From NCBI GenBank assembly GCA_003864495.1, contig ML133439.1:205500-269499 (forward strand): DNA of 64,000 nt. Reading direction: 5' to 3'. The stretch's first letter is position 1, and every line of letters begins with the position of its first letter. This document shows, one piece after another, positions 1-13,100 of this stretch. Under the pieces are notes generated by a model. It saw only the letters and a list, made by a program, of their open reading frames with translations, was not told the origin of the DNA and made no database searches. The position numbers were made by a program, and so were the translations under genes. This DNA comes from Nemopilema nomurai (lineage: Eukaryota > Cnidaria > Scyphozoa > Rhizostomeae > Rhizostomatidae).

Positions 1-856
1 ATTAAACCAAGATGCTTGTCATTGAATTGCTTCTGAAAGTCTTTAATTTCAAATTTTTAATAAAGCATGCATGATCTTTAAACCAAGATTTCTTTGTACC
101 GAGCCTCCTAATTTCATCAATCTTAAGTCGATCAAAGTTTGAAAATACAAATGCTATTAAAGGAGGGTTCTGGAACTATCTATTTGTAGAAGGCAACATA
201 CAATGAGGTTAGTGCTAGCTTCCGGAAAAGGACCCAACTTTTAATCATTTCGAGCAACATCTTAAAAAACTAGCATGATATCCATTGATGACGTATAACA
301 TTCAATTCGAGTGCCTTCCTTAGATTTGAATATGGTTGCATAAAGTTATGGACTTTCGTTCAATTCTCTTTATGAATTCCTATTGATCAGTATGTCTCTA
401 AATAGTATACGGTATCTAATCCTAATTTTTGTTTGAAATGCTGTTCGCTATCATGTGGAAAGGAGTGGAGAGTCGTTTCTTTACAAGAAAGTCATTTCTC
501 AAACAACAAGATGGCCACTGATTAAAAGTCGTCTGCAGGTAAGATTGGACTTTTGACAACCCATCTATAGTGGACTACTGCTGTTTCTCGAGCAAATAAT
601 GCTTGCTGTGCATTTTTTCAACATGAGAACATAAGAAAACTGGCTTTTTGCCACAGCATGTCTTCAAAGGAAAATCTTTCCTGTTGCTACAACGACGCTA
701 TCAGTTTTGTCAAATTTTACTATTCTATGGACATAATTATTTTTGACCCCAGACTCCAGGCTCTTTCGTCCCTTTGTGAACCGAGGCCTAAGTGGGGGAG
801 GTTTTTTGGACAAAAATAAAAAAATCGATAGAACGAAATAACAAAAGAAAGTTTAC
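1..856 (-). other. Gene A intron 19 (M4-proximal), truncated at the left edge
   Basis: Intron between exon 19 and the M4 exon, which should lie just left of position 1: the matching M4 exon of gene B ends only about 25 bp from the equivalent point. Gene C keeps the full intron. Gene B lacks about 320 bp of it, the part matching roughly 408-732 here. No coding signal seen. Confidence 0.7.
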
Positions 857-1124
857 CTTAAATGATATGGTGTATTGAGCGACTTCCTTGAAGATGTTTG
901 GCGAATTCTCTTTTACATATCGCTTCATGCAGAATTTCAGTCTTCGCGCCTCGGCCGCAAGAAACCCCAAACGAGGCATCCACTGGCACCAGCTCATCGA
1001 ACATGATATCTGGGTGCTCCAGTTGCTCCTTCATAGCGCCTGCTTCAAAACGCCTCTATCATCACTTTAGTGACAGCATTGGACAGGAGCGAATTTTTGA
1101 CTGTTGCCGCGTCTGTCGTGTTTC
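857..1124 (-). CDS. Gene A exon 19: S2 lobe
   Basis: Second half of the ligand-binding fold, with the run PVDASYGVL followed by a conserved Cys-Met-Lys-Arg-Tyr stretch. Acceptor ttttccag, donor AAG|GTAAAC, phase 1 to 0. Length is 268 nt against 269 in B and C: copy A has +1 in an A run and -2 in the Leu-Leu-Ala-Ala stretch, so the frame is lost inside the exon. Confidence 0.8.
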
Positions 1125-4100
1125 CTGGAAAATCGACACCGTTTTCAGTTTAGGATTCCAATTGAAAAGCGGACAGAAAACCAGCGCATTTGTTTCGAGT
1201 TTCAAAAAACTTTTCAGATCCGCTTTAGTTTGGGCTTGATTACTTCTGGTGACAGCGACATGAAGAAAATGATAGGGAATGTTGCAACATTGAAACGAGG
1301 CTCACCTGATACTGTCTTCTTTTTCAACTTTGTGATTGAAATCATGAGTGTTTCATTAGAAGCCATTACCTGAAGACAAATGGAAAATTCCTTACATTCA
1401 CAGAGATTAGGCCATTCAAGAGGATTGTTTAAACAAACTGAGCAATAAGTTATCACAACCAGAAATGGCAGTCCTCTTTTTGTCATGGATTGAAACATGA
1501 GCATGTCTTCAATTGGCTGTCGCTTCAAATCGTGATATATCATTTCATATATACCAGTATGTACCAATGCTTATTCGCTCAGACTTAACAGCTGCTTTTA
1601 TCAAGAACCTTTAAAGTGCTACTTTCGATACAGTCATCAAAGTTCTATTCAGCGATAAAGTTGTTACTCCAATAGGATGACAAAAATACCATTTCATCAT
1701 CTGCTAAAAACTATGTACACTCCATTGAAGCTGTGAATAATTTTACCAAAGCGCTGAAGTCTAGTTATTTAGAAAATTTTACCCATACCAAAGTTTTGAT
1801 AATAAATCATAGGGAATATGAATGTGGAATTTCCTGGTGTATATCTGGCTGTTTATTTTGGAGTATCTTGTCAGTGCTGGCATACCCTGCACTCATTGCC
1901 TGTTATTCTGGATCAGCAATTGCAGTGTATGAATAGCTGATGGTTCTAAAGGGGGCTGTAATAACATGGAGGACTGAAGCCCTTTTGGGAACGAGTCTTG
2001 GTTGCCCATCACAGCCCGCAAGGTTAATGCCTCCATCGTGATAAATTGGAAAATTCTTACAGCTAATGACCGCGTCACATCACCCTGCCTTTCTTTTTGG
2101 CATCTTTCGATTCTTATGAAATTTTGGAAGGCAATTAACGAAGCCTTTCCAGAATCTTACATGCTTTTTACTATTGGGTGATGTTGGTTGAAATTGGATT
2201 AAATCTACGTTGAAAAGATCTGCGTTTCAAATCATTCGAAAACAAAACACATGACCTGTTTGCTATCCTAATATATTTTTGTGTTTGAAAAACAGAAGAC
2301 ATGCTAGACGTGATTTAAGTGGAAAATTAACAGAATTTCTTCTAAAGTGCACGCAAAATGGCTCATCAGTTTAACGCTAAAGAAACGTTTTTTAGACAGC
2401 TACATAAAAATTTATAAAATGACTTAGGTCATCATATAAACAGATCGGAAATCAACTGACTTTCTCTGTTTTTGAGCCTGAAGATGCTGTTGTTGAGGGA
2501 ATCGTGACTGTACTTGCAGAAAGTGAGCTAATGATGTGTCCTACGATCAAGCTGGTTATGACGATGCCCATGAGTGTCCAAGCAACTGCAAATATCCTTC
2601 CTAAAATTGTTTTAGGGGCAATGTCTCCATAACTAGGAAAGGAGACAAACATTCATTAAAATGGCTTCTAAATTATCATTAAGGGTGGCAGTGCAATTCA
2701 CTTTTGTAGTATGGGTAACTGATCAACGTGTTTCATGCAAATACTAATCGTGTTTCATGGATAAAAGCGTACAGAGTTCGGTCCTCTCGGGTCAGTGCAC
2801 AAACAGGCAAATTTCAAACAAATTCTAGACAAAATCCTGCAAGGGAGTCAAGTCAGGTGAATGGCAGCCAGTCTTCAGTAGGGTGATGGCATTACTGGTT
2901 GGCTGATTGACTGATTGATTGACTGACTAAATGATTGACCGATTGACTGATTTGTTGATTGGTTGATATGACAATGAATTCAAGCATTGATCTCATGGCG
3001 TTTGTATAAAACCCACCTGTTGTGGTTTAAAACCTGTCACCTGCCGTTTGCAAGAAAGATGCAGGCCATCAAAATGAATTGTCAACCCGAATACGGTTTA
3101 TAGACAGTGTGAGGGTAATGATGGGAAAAATATGAAAGCGTCACTAGCATCAAATTTCGGCTCTATCTGCTTTGAGATCTTTGAAAATGATAGCAAATTG
3201 GGCTTGTTTTTGAGGTAGTCAGATGCGGGGTGAGCAGAGTATTATAATGCAAGATATCCACGTTCTGGGATTTCTACTTACCCTACTGTTGTCATAGTGA
3301 TGAAAGAAAGCCAAATGCCACTGCCGGTACCACGGAAGAAGTCATCGAGAAATTCGTCTGTGTTATCGCCCCTTTCCTGTAAAAGAACATTTTCCGAGTT
3401 TGTAACAAAAATTACTTCTTGGCCTCCCTGATATCATCTTCAAAGTCTGTTTGCTTTCCAAACACATGACTCCTGACAATCAACTGTCAATCATTCTAGA
3501 AACTGACGATGTTCCAAAAAGAATAAGTCATAAAATTCTGAAGGAACACTTGAAATCAAATCAAAGCATGAAATCTTATACGGTAGCAAGTTTCGCTAAA
3601 ATTGGACCTTTTTTTTGGAACATTTTGATATCAAAATGAATACACATTATATATTGAGCATCAAGTTAGATTAAAGAAATGGTCCTTTTAATGAAATAAT
3701 CTCTGGTACGTTGGATCTTTGACTGAATAGATAATTGCACAGTGTTTTGAGCTTTGCTGACCTCTATAGGGTGAATAGAAAATGTGCAGAAATATAAAAA
3801 GTTATTCCTCTCGTTTTTATCAACAAAATCATACAATGTCAGTGAAAATCATTCTATGTCTTGACTTAACGGCTATAGCAATCTGTTTTAATGCTATAAA
3901 AATTCTTTGGTCAGCTAAGTGTCTTTTCTTTTTTATGCGTTGTGAACTTATTTGATAAGGCATTATCTACTAATCCCCTTCCCCCAAAAAGGCAATATTG
4001 GTAATCCGTAAATCTTGAAAAATTGTTGGGCTAGAAAATTAATCTTCGTTCTGCTGCATGACAGCATTATTTAAAGGGATGAAGGGCGGATGCTGAATGT

Positions 4101-7100
4101 GAGTGGAAGATTGGGCACGGAGCTGCACCCTGCGAAGTTCGTGTTTTTGATAGGAGCGGACAACAATTACGTACTTGTTAGCAGATTCCATTGGATCAGC
4201 GACAAATACCAATGAAAAGAGAATCATCGCATCTTAAAATAATAGGGTAAGATATTCAGAAGCACTATTGGCCCTTACTGATTAGTATTATAAAAACAAG
4301 GAAAGCTTACCAGAAACCAGAAGACGAAACCAGCAACTATCATAGACAGGACCATGACCAAAAGCACTGTATACAACCCTAGAAGGGAGTCGACTACTTT
4401 GGCTGCTCCTTCGTTGCCGACTTCGGCTAGCGATGGCCTGCGCTTGAAGAACACCATGCCGGCTGAGGGATAAATGGGACGTAATCGTACAGAGTCACGT
4501 CACTTTCGGTCCATTCAACGTTTTCTCGAAATACAGGCAGGGATATGTGCGTGCCAATGAAAGCTGCGTCTTTTAATGAGCTTTTCTGCAGCTTCATCGC
4601 TTCGCTGTTTGAAGCATCGTGCGTCCAGTCCACGCTGCTCGGGCCTTGTCCGAAAGTACAGTTACCGCAGCACTCACTAACGGCCATGTCCACATACTTT
4701 GGGACGATTCCGGATATTGAAGTGTTGCTGTCAACAATTGGTGGAAGTTTCAACCAAGCCGAGTTTAAAAGTTTTGGGCAGCGGCATGTCTCTGTGCAGA
4801 ATTTCAAAAAGCAGACATTTATTTATTAGGCTAATTGTTATGCAAAAAGCAGACAATTCTGAAAAGAAAATCATATCCATTAGAATGAAATCAACAAAGA
4901 ATTCAGTCATGAAAATCGTTCAAATTTAGTTGTGTTTTTACTCAAAAAACAATTTGCAGAAAAACGTTTGGTGCCAAAAAGCAAGTATTTTTAAATGCTG
5001 TAACTGAAGCTTCTACACGCGAGGGCTATCATAACTAAGCTGCTGAAATCACTTGATTCTTTCTTGGAGCAAGTCAAAAATGCTAATGGGCAAGGAGAAC
5101 GTATTCGAAATCGGGTGATAAGTCCACCACAAGTAAGTTAATAATTTAAATCTAAATAATTGGGCAATTTCTTTGTAATATAGAAATGGAGAATGGTTAA
5201 CCTCCTTTCCTATGATTTGATGGGACTCCGAGTCCTCCTTCAGTGAAGGCTGATATCATGACACCGTACGTTGTGAAGGGCACGAGGCCCTGGATTTCTA
5301 GGCTTCTATTAGGCTCCAGGACATCGATGTGAGAGATCTTGCCTTGAAACACTGGTACATCATTCTGCTCTATGGGCCAGAAGTGGACGCGATGACCGAG
5401 TACTTCCCCTCTTGCTACAACACGACTTAAGTTGCCCCATTTCAGGGAGATCGCATGAAACCCGTAGTTGTCGTAAACTTCGAAGCTTGGTGCCGCAAGT
5501 GGAGCTACAATAAGATTTCTCATTTGCTTGAAACGAGTTTACTGAAATCAGTGATAGTTCAGCTTACAAAGGCAGTTTTGAAATCCTGGAGGTAGCTGTA
5601 CAGTTAATGGGATACTTTCATAAGTGACTTGTTTTCTTCTTAAGGTCAAGATTAATTTCTAGGTTTATAAATTAATAAGATTTGTATTATAGATTTATAG
5701 AAAAAACTATAATGCTAAGTTGACTAAAAATCGGTGCAATCTTTCGACTATCCCCTGAAAGAATCAACGGATGGAAATAAAAGCAACTTTTAGTAGACCA
5801 ATCGGAGCTTCCAATAACTCTTTGGAAAAGAAGCTATATATTATACGCTTATATCGTTATATATAATATATTGGTTAAGTATGAGCTTAAAAAGCAAAAT
5901 TTTTTGATCTGTTAGATCTGTATCAAATTCACTACGCAATTTTAAGTAAAACGTTTGTAAATTTGAGAATAGTTTCTTATTTCCGAACCTTCTTGTTTGC
6001 AAGTTCCATTTATGGAGAAGGTTGGTCCAAGACCTTGTGACGTCAGTGCACCGACTCGAATTTGGTACCAGCTGTATTCTTCGAGATCCTCGATTTCTGT
6101 CTGAAATGTCGATGCGTTGACGTCTTTGGTTTTTTCCCCAGGAAGAGCACCCGAAGGATTGATAGACCTTGGATATCTATTTGCTTTGCGAAGAGGAACA
6201 TCAAGCGGTTTGTAGAAGATCCTGTACCCAGTGATTACGCCGTTTCTTAATGATTCAGGCATTTGACTCCAGTAAATTGTGATTCTGTCATCCTTCGACG
6301 GCCAAGTCTCAATTTTCTGTGGAGGAGCGTCTGGTTCTAGGCAGTGAAAAAGAGGAAAGACAATAGTTACTGTCTGAAATGATACTGAAGGGACATCGAG
6401 CAGAAATTTGCTTCAGCTTGAATTTAATAGTGGCAGAGCATGTAGATCTAAGAGTCATGTGGGCTGTTTCTGTTCACAGTGATGTTACATGGACATATTT
6501 GAAGATCCTTCTAGCTTCGATACGCAATTCTCCTGAATGCTTGAACGGGTTTGATAATAGAACCAGATAGATATATGGCTGCTTGCAACCGTGTTGTATG
6601 CAATGCTACATTTATATTGTAAACCTGAGGCGTATACCTCGCAGCGGTTGAAATCTTTGGCTAACATTCTTTCACCTCGGTTTACATGGGAAAACAATTC
6701 TACTTAAAAGTTTCTATTAATGTAATATTCATTCAAAATTTAAATGGTTTGTCCTTTCACGACTTGTTAGGGATTTTTTGTCAAGGAGCAAGGTTAAAAA
6801 ACTCACTGTCCTCAGCTGTCATGAAATAGATTGGCATTGAGAAATTCCCAGAGCCCTTCCTATTCACTGCCTGAATGGTGATACTGTAGTTGGTGAACTT
6901 TCGCAGCCCAGCTATCGAGACACGGGGCTCGGCATCGCTGGTCATCAGTGTAAACACTTCGCTTTCGTTGCATCCGACCGGCCTGTCTGCATGACAGTCC
7001 ACTACCCGGTACTTTATCTGTAGCCGTGATCTGAAAATCGTACACAGAGAGCTTCGATAACAAGGTCAGGAAAAGTTGTAGGCAGTCCTGATAACAAATG

Positions 7101-10100
7101 CAACGTCAAGCTCTTTTAAGAGAATTATCTATATGATCAATAATTGGTCTGACTAGAAGAGTTATAATGTTTTTTTCTAATGGTTTAGGAAATAATCTAA
7201 AATAATCTGTTTCTTAGATAGCATATGCACAAGTTTTGTTTTATGCAAAAAGAGCGTAACCCAATTGCTCAATAGGATAATTCAATTTTAAAATTTCATC
7301 TTACTATGAAACTGATACTGACTGAGAAACTAATAAGATATAGTCTCTACAGATAATCGTTGAGAGTTCACACTTCTCTACTTTGATAGCCTCATATATA
7401 AACGTTCTATTGGCAGAGAAGGAAGGAACCTTTCGTCAAGGATGAAAAATACCTTTCCATTTGCTTGGCCATTTATTTCATCCATTGGAAGCCAAGTAAA
7501 ATTCAACTCCGTTGATGTTTTATTTCCCTTCGAAATATTCTTTGGGATTTCATCTGGTTCTGGATTATATCAAGAGAAGCCATCAAAATTAATAACCATC
7601 AAAATGATTTCAAAATTTAGTATTTCATACAATGAGCGACTCTTCAATTAGCAATATCAATTAACTTGTCAGTAATACTAGAAGATAACAATATAAGGTA
7701 CTGTAATATTGGACCAACAATGAATAGGAAAAAGCATAAACATAACAAAGATAGAAAAGGTATGATACTATTATGAACGATTGTACGCCATATGTAATAA
7801 CAAAGAATGATATGAAATTAGTAATTGAATCAAAAAATTACGTTAAATATGGTAGCATCACATAATACTGAATAGCATCATACATTTTATAATGTGAATG
7901 ATATAGGAAAAGTGTAACTTAATAATAAAACAAGATTTTAGCAAGGCACTGTAAAACAAAGTTTTGTGAAATTCATGCAGTACTAAAAACAATTATATGA
8001 TTATGAAAATATATGATACGTGGCATTGAAGCGAATGATATTATTTCTATGAAATCGATTTAAGCATATTTGAAATTTGTATAATATTGTGCTCCTGGCA
8101 TGAAGATAAATCATACCAAAATCGTCTGTCCACACGGTGACATTGGCAGAGAACGGTCCTTCCCCTCTGTAAGTGTACGCCAGAATTTTGAAAATGTAGG
8201 GTGTGTAAATTTTCAAGTCAGTTATAGTCAAATTGAATACAGCATCCTCAGAGCCGTTTGCATTGAGAACAGTATGGTTAATCCATGGTCCATGTTTAAT
8301 GGTCGAGTCAGTATAGCTTAACTTGTATCCCAGAATTATACCATGTCTGTTGTTGATGGGGACTCTAGACCAGACGATGTTTAGACTTGTATGGTTCACG
8401 AAGGTGCCGTTTAGATTTGCAGGCGGTCGTGTCGGTCCTGTAAAAATGTGGAATTCGAGATGTGTAACTCGTATTCTGAATGGAGTTTTTCATAGATTGC
8501 TAGTTATAGAATCTTGATCTATCCGCATAATAAGAGCTTACAGTTTTTTTGAAACCATACTCTTTACATGCAATTGTGGGTAGAAAGAGAGGCACTGTGC
8601 CCATAACAGAGGGGAGATAACTAAAGGAATGTTTAAAAAGCGTTGATAAGAATAGCAATTTAGAGATTGTATGAAACCAAGTTGAGAGCATAAGACTGCA
8701 TGAAATAGCTACCTTGGATATTTAATATATATCATTTCTAGCAATCGTTACAGTATCATCGCTCTAGTAGTAAACGTGAGCTTGGAGCAAAAAGATTTGG
8801 CTAAAATGAAACTTTAACAACTTTTGGGTTATAAGAGTAGCGGTCACCTGGAGAAACTATCATTTTGACAGAATAAATAAAAATGTCTCAAAAGGCATAA
8901 CTTTACTAAAACCAACTGATTTTCCTCTGTATTCTGTTCTACGAGAACAGCCTCTTTGCGCCTAATTGCAGGGGAAATTGGTGGATATATTGTACAAGCC
9001 CAATTCATCTGAACCATTTCCAATGCTGCTCACTTTGCTTCAAAGCCAGTCACCTTTTGGTGATCCTTAAAGGCCCATATCAATGACGGATGACGGATTG
9101 GGCCACATTCGAAGGAGTTACCCTGGTCTTAAATGCACTTGTACCAATACTTCGAAATGTTAATTTTTTCTGATGAAATAATTACCGTATGCATCTGTCC
9201 TTATGTAAACAGCTTCACTGAATGGTCCTGTTCCGTGATTTGTACTCCCGCAACTTTCACCGCGTACAAAGTGTAGTACTGCAAGTCTCCTATCTCAACT
9301 CTGAAGTCTGACGAACTCACATTGGTGGATTTCCAGTCCTCGCCAGAATCCTTCTTTCTGTATGTTATTTTGTATTGGCTGATGATTCCGTTGCGACCCT
9401 GTGCTGGAATGGCACCCCACGTGGCGTAAATCTTAGTTGCACTCACGAACCCACCTCCTACTCCAGTCGGCGCCTCCGAAGGAACTGTAAAATGTTTAAG
9501 CGAATAATGAATATTTTTGCATTTCTGATCAAGGCAAACTTGGACAGTCAGTTTTCGAATTTATGTTCAGAGATTGATGGACAGCAGAAATCGGGGAAAC
9601 CGATAATTTTTCACAATTAGACCTAACTGGACAATGCAGAACTAACGATTTTCGTTGCATATTTAAGCAAGACAAGAGTGAAAATGTAATAAATTTAGCG
9701 GAAATTGCAACAAAGCACAAATAACCTTATTTTGCATTCAGGCAGTGGATAATGAAATAAGTAAAAATGCAGTGGAAAAATGCGAAGTAAGTTGAAGTTA
9801 AATTTATCAATAGGTCCCTACCATCTCCAATTGTTCGCTCGGTGATAGTGGCAGAAAAGATTCCAACTCCTTTTCCAGTGACACCAGCAACACTCATGTC
9901 ATACTCGATATATTTGTCGAGCCCTGAAAGCAACGTAGCCTGGCTCGTCGAGTGTGACGTCTTTGGATCGTCGCTTTTGTCCTTTCGTTGGTACTTGACT
10001 TCATATGACAAATAACGCCATTCTGCAATGAAGGTTGGATGTCCGACCATTCAAACCTAATTGAGGTGGAGTTCACTGCGGTAGCTACCAAATTTCTTGG

Positions 10101-13100
10101 TGGCCCACCTGGTCCTGAAGACAAAAAACATTGTCACTTTGATTCTGTAATTGGCGAGATTTCAATGTACCTTGAATCAACATGTAAAAATAGCAAAAGC
10201 ATGAATCTATTTTCTTTTCAAGTATTTCCAATCCCTCCTCAAATGGTATAGTTAACAGGTTTACCAAGGTAAAGGTGATTGCAATGTGAGATGGGCAGCG
10301 TTTGGGACCAAATTCTCTATTCCAGTACCGGTCTCCTTGCAAAAGCAAGTGCTGCTATTGGCCTTCAGTCTCCTTGTGGCAAATATGAATTATAGGCCAG
10401 TTTAAACTCAGGAGGCAAGAGGATAACGGTTTTGGAGGAAGGAGGATAAGGTCTTACAGCTAGAGAACCTTGACCGCAATATGAGCACTAGCAGGTGAAA
10501 TGGGGGCTGTAAATATTCTTTTGCTCGAATTGGGAGGAAATAATTTCCGTTGGTGCTTACTGTCTTTATCAGTTCTGAGACTCAGGACTGCACTCTTCAC
10601 ACCCTCTCCAACTGAGGTCTCTGCTGATAATTTGACATCATAAAGCGTCCAATAGGCCAAAACCAGTTCTTTCATAAAACTTGTCAGTTGTAGAGACTGG
10701 ACTTTGCCAACTCCCGGTCGAAGTCTTGATGTAAACCTTGTATCCAGTAATAATGCCGTTGCGATGCTCCTCCGGCACGTCTGCCCATTCAAACTTCAAG
10801 CTGGTGGAGCTGGTGTTGTAGCCGGTGATGTTGGACGGAGGAGAGCTGGGAGCTGACAGATGAAAGGTAACAAGTGACAGTTAATAGAAACACGAATGGC
10901 TTAACGATGAGTGGACGATTAAAGAGCAATGCTGAAGGGTAATAGAAATCGAGAAAATTGGTTGTTTCAAAGGAAATAGCCCACCACGAGGTGAAAATGC
11001 ATCACTAGATTCTTTATCACAAAATACTGCGAATGAAATGTAACTCAAAATAAGGTCCTTGCCTACAATGGTGAGAAAAAAAAGCCAAAATGAGTAATAG
11101 ATTCAACCAAAGATGTAGCTGAACGATGCTGATTGCATCTTCTAAGTTACATCAACATCGAATTATTTATGCCTTTTTATATTTTTCAGCATTAATTAAG
11201 CATAAGATAAGCCCATAGGGCTTAGTGTGCCCATCAGCATGTAGCTGCCCCTCACCTAACTGAGAAGCTTTACGGTTCGTAAACACGCTGAACTCTATAG
11301 TCATAACAACATGTTCCTTGTTCCTGGGAAGTCTCTCAGTCAGGCTTGGATCTACACACTTCCCATGACAGTAAGCAAATGCAAAATGTCTGAGCTAAAA
11401 GGACACAATACAAAAGATGCAAGTGAAAGAACATTCTTGACACGTACTATCTTCAGCAGTCCTTCTTTCGATGACAGGGCTATACACGCCAACACCCTTT
11501 GAAGTCCTTGCAGCAACGTGAAGCTCGTAAATCGCGTACTTTTGTAACGAACCAATTGTTCGATAGCGGGATGTCCCAGTGTCATACAACCACGTAGAAG
11601 CCTCTTTAACCTTGTACTTAACCGTATAGCCAGTTATGACTCCGTTTCTTTTTGCACTGGAAGGGAGAGGTCCAAAGGACACTTGAATTGATGTTGACGA
11701 TGTTGTTGTTGCTGCTGTGAAACTTGGTGGATAGTCTTCAGGCACTGGAAGCAAATTTAGGTCAATTAGCTTTCAAATTATTGACTGATTGATTGATTGA
11801 TTGATTGATTGATTCATTATTCATTATCAACTGAAAGCTTTTGCATTTCTCCATCCCTTAAAGTGTAAAAGACCTACCTTTTTACCTATAAATTGTTATC
11901 GTCTTTATTCTGTGATTTATTCTTGACCTTACCATGAAGTTAATGAGATGCTATAAGGGTATGGCTCTTTTCATACTGGGTACTAGGCCCCTCAAACGCT
12001 TCAACGCTGATGTGGCCTAGTCAACAACGCATTTTTGCAAAGCGGCTGCCTTAAATGCAAATTACTGCTGGTTGAATTTTCATGACAGATTAATTTAGAG
12101 GTGGCAATCACAGTCATCAGTCTAAAAGAAAACTTGTATCTCTCAAGGAAGACGTTGCATATCAACAAATAAACGCAAAGGCCCTTTGACAATGTGCCTG
12201 CGGATAACAGCCGCTGAATTTATATTGCATTTCTGGGCCACTTGTGCAAAATAATAAGTCGATGCAACAATTCAATGTATAAAGCTTACAAAAAACTTTA
12301 AGCGAGGCCTTATAATGCAAACAGTATTCCTAGAAAAATTGGCTGCTCTAAGGGTTTCTTTCAACTGGGTTTCAAATAACTAGACAAGTGAAGTGATCAA
12401 AGTGTACCATAAGCAATGGAAGAGAATCTTACTGTAAAGGATTGAGCAAACACTTTTGATGGCTGTACATACATACAGACCATTGAGCAAAATATATATA
12501 CATACACACGCATACTTTTCTTCTAATAGTGGGACAAGGCAGCCAATCACCAGCTATCTCACAGCTATGTTCCACAGTGGGCCTCGATATGAAAGGGAGA
12601 CATAATAGAATTTCTCCTCCAGTGGGACTTACCGTCTTCATCAGTGCGTATTGTCCTCTTTGCCGATATGATGTTGTGCTCAATCGTGGATTGCACGAAT
12701 CCATAATAGTGAGCATAAAAGTTGTATTCGGTGTATTTCTTAAGACCAGTAAATGTCTTTTTGACTGGCAGTGAGCCAGTGAAGGCCACCGTGACCTTTG
12801 ATGACGAATTCAAAGTTTCATGGTACACTATTTCAAAGGCATTTGAAGCAGTCCACTGATCGACAGGCGGAACTGTTGGGTTAGCAAGAAGCTCTGCTGA
12901 TAGTGCACTCGAGTTTTCCATTGACAGTATAGGCACAGGGATATATAGATAGGTATCTTCTGGCAAAGTTAAGAGAAGAAAATATTAGAAGTCCCTAACT
13001 CGCAAGATACTAGCAGCGTCTAACTACAGTTAATTCGTCCTATAAAGAAAATATTTCACAGTCTGAAGGGATTTGCACAATCAAATTTGAGGGATCACCT

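Noticed and set aside
1214..1567. 117-codon minus-strand frame reading into exon 18
   Set aside because: The upstream part is broken in B and C and there is a good acceptor directly before exon 18, so it is intron read-through.
3451..3639. Plus-strand frame next to exon 16
   Set aside because: Broken in B, overlaps intron, no start context or homology recognised.
4039..4227. 62-codon frame in intron 15 with hydrophobic start
   Set aside because: B and C have an extra base that changes the frame, and the only acceptor gives the wrong phase for joining to exon 15. An alternative terminal exon cannot be excluded without RNA.
4545..4829. Plus-strand frame opposite exon 15, also at 25826-26299 and 48200-48412
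   Set aside because: Antisense shadow of the S1/M1 exon; it vanishes or shifts with each copy's indels and has no splice or domain support.
10039..10251. Plus-strand frames opposite exon 9 (10039, 32002-32412, 53457-53867)
   Set aside because: Antisense of an FN3 exon plus intron; the FN3 reading on the minus strand explains the open frame.
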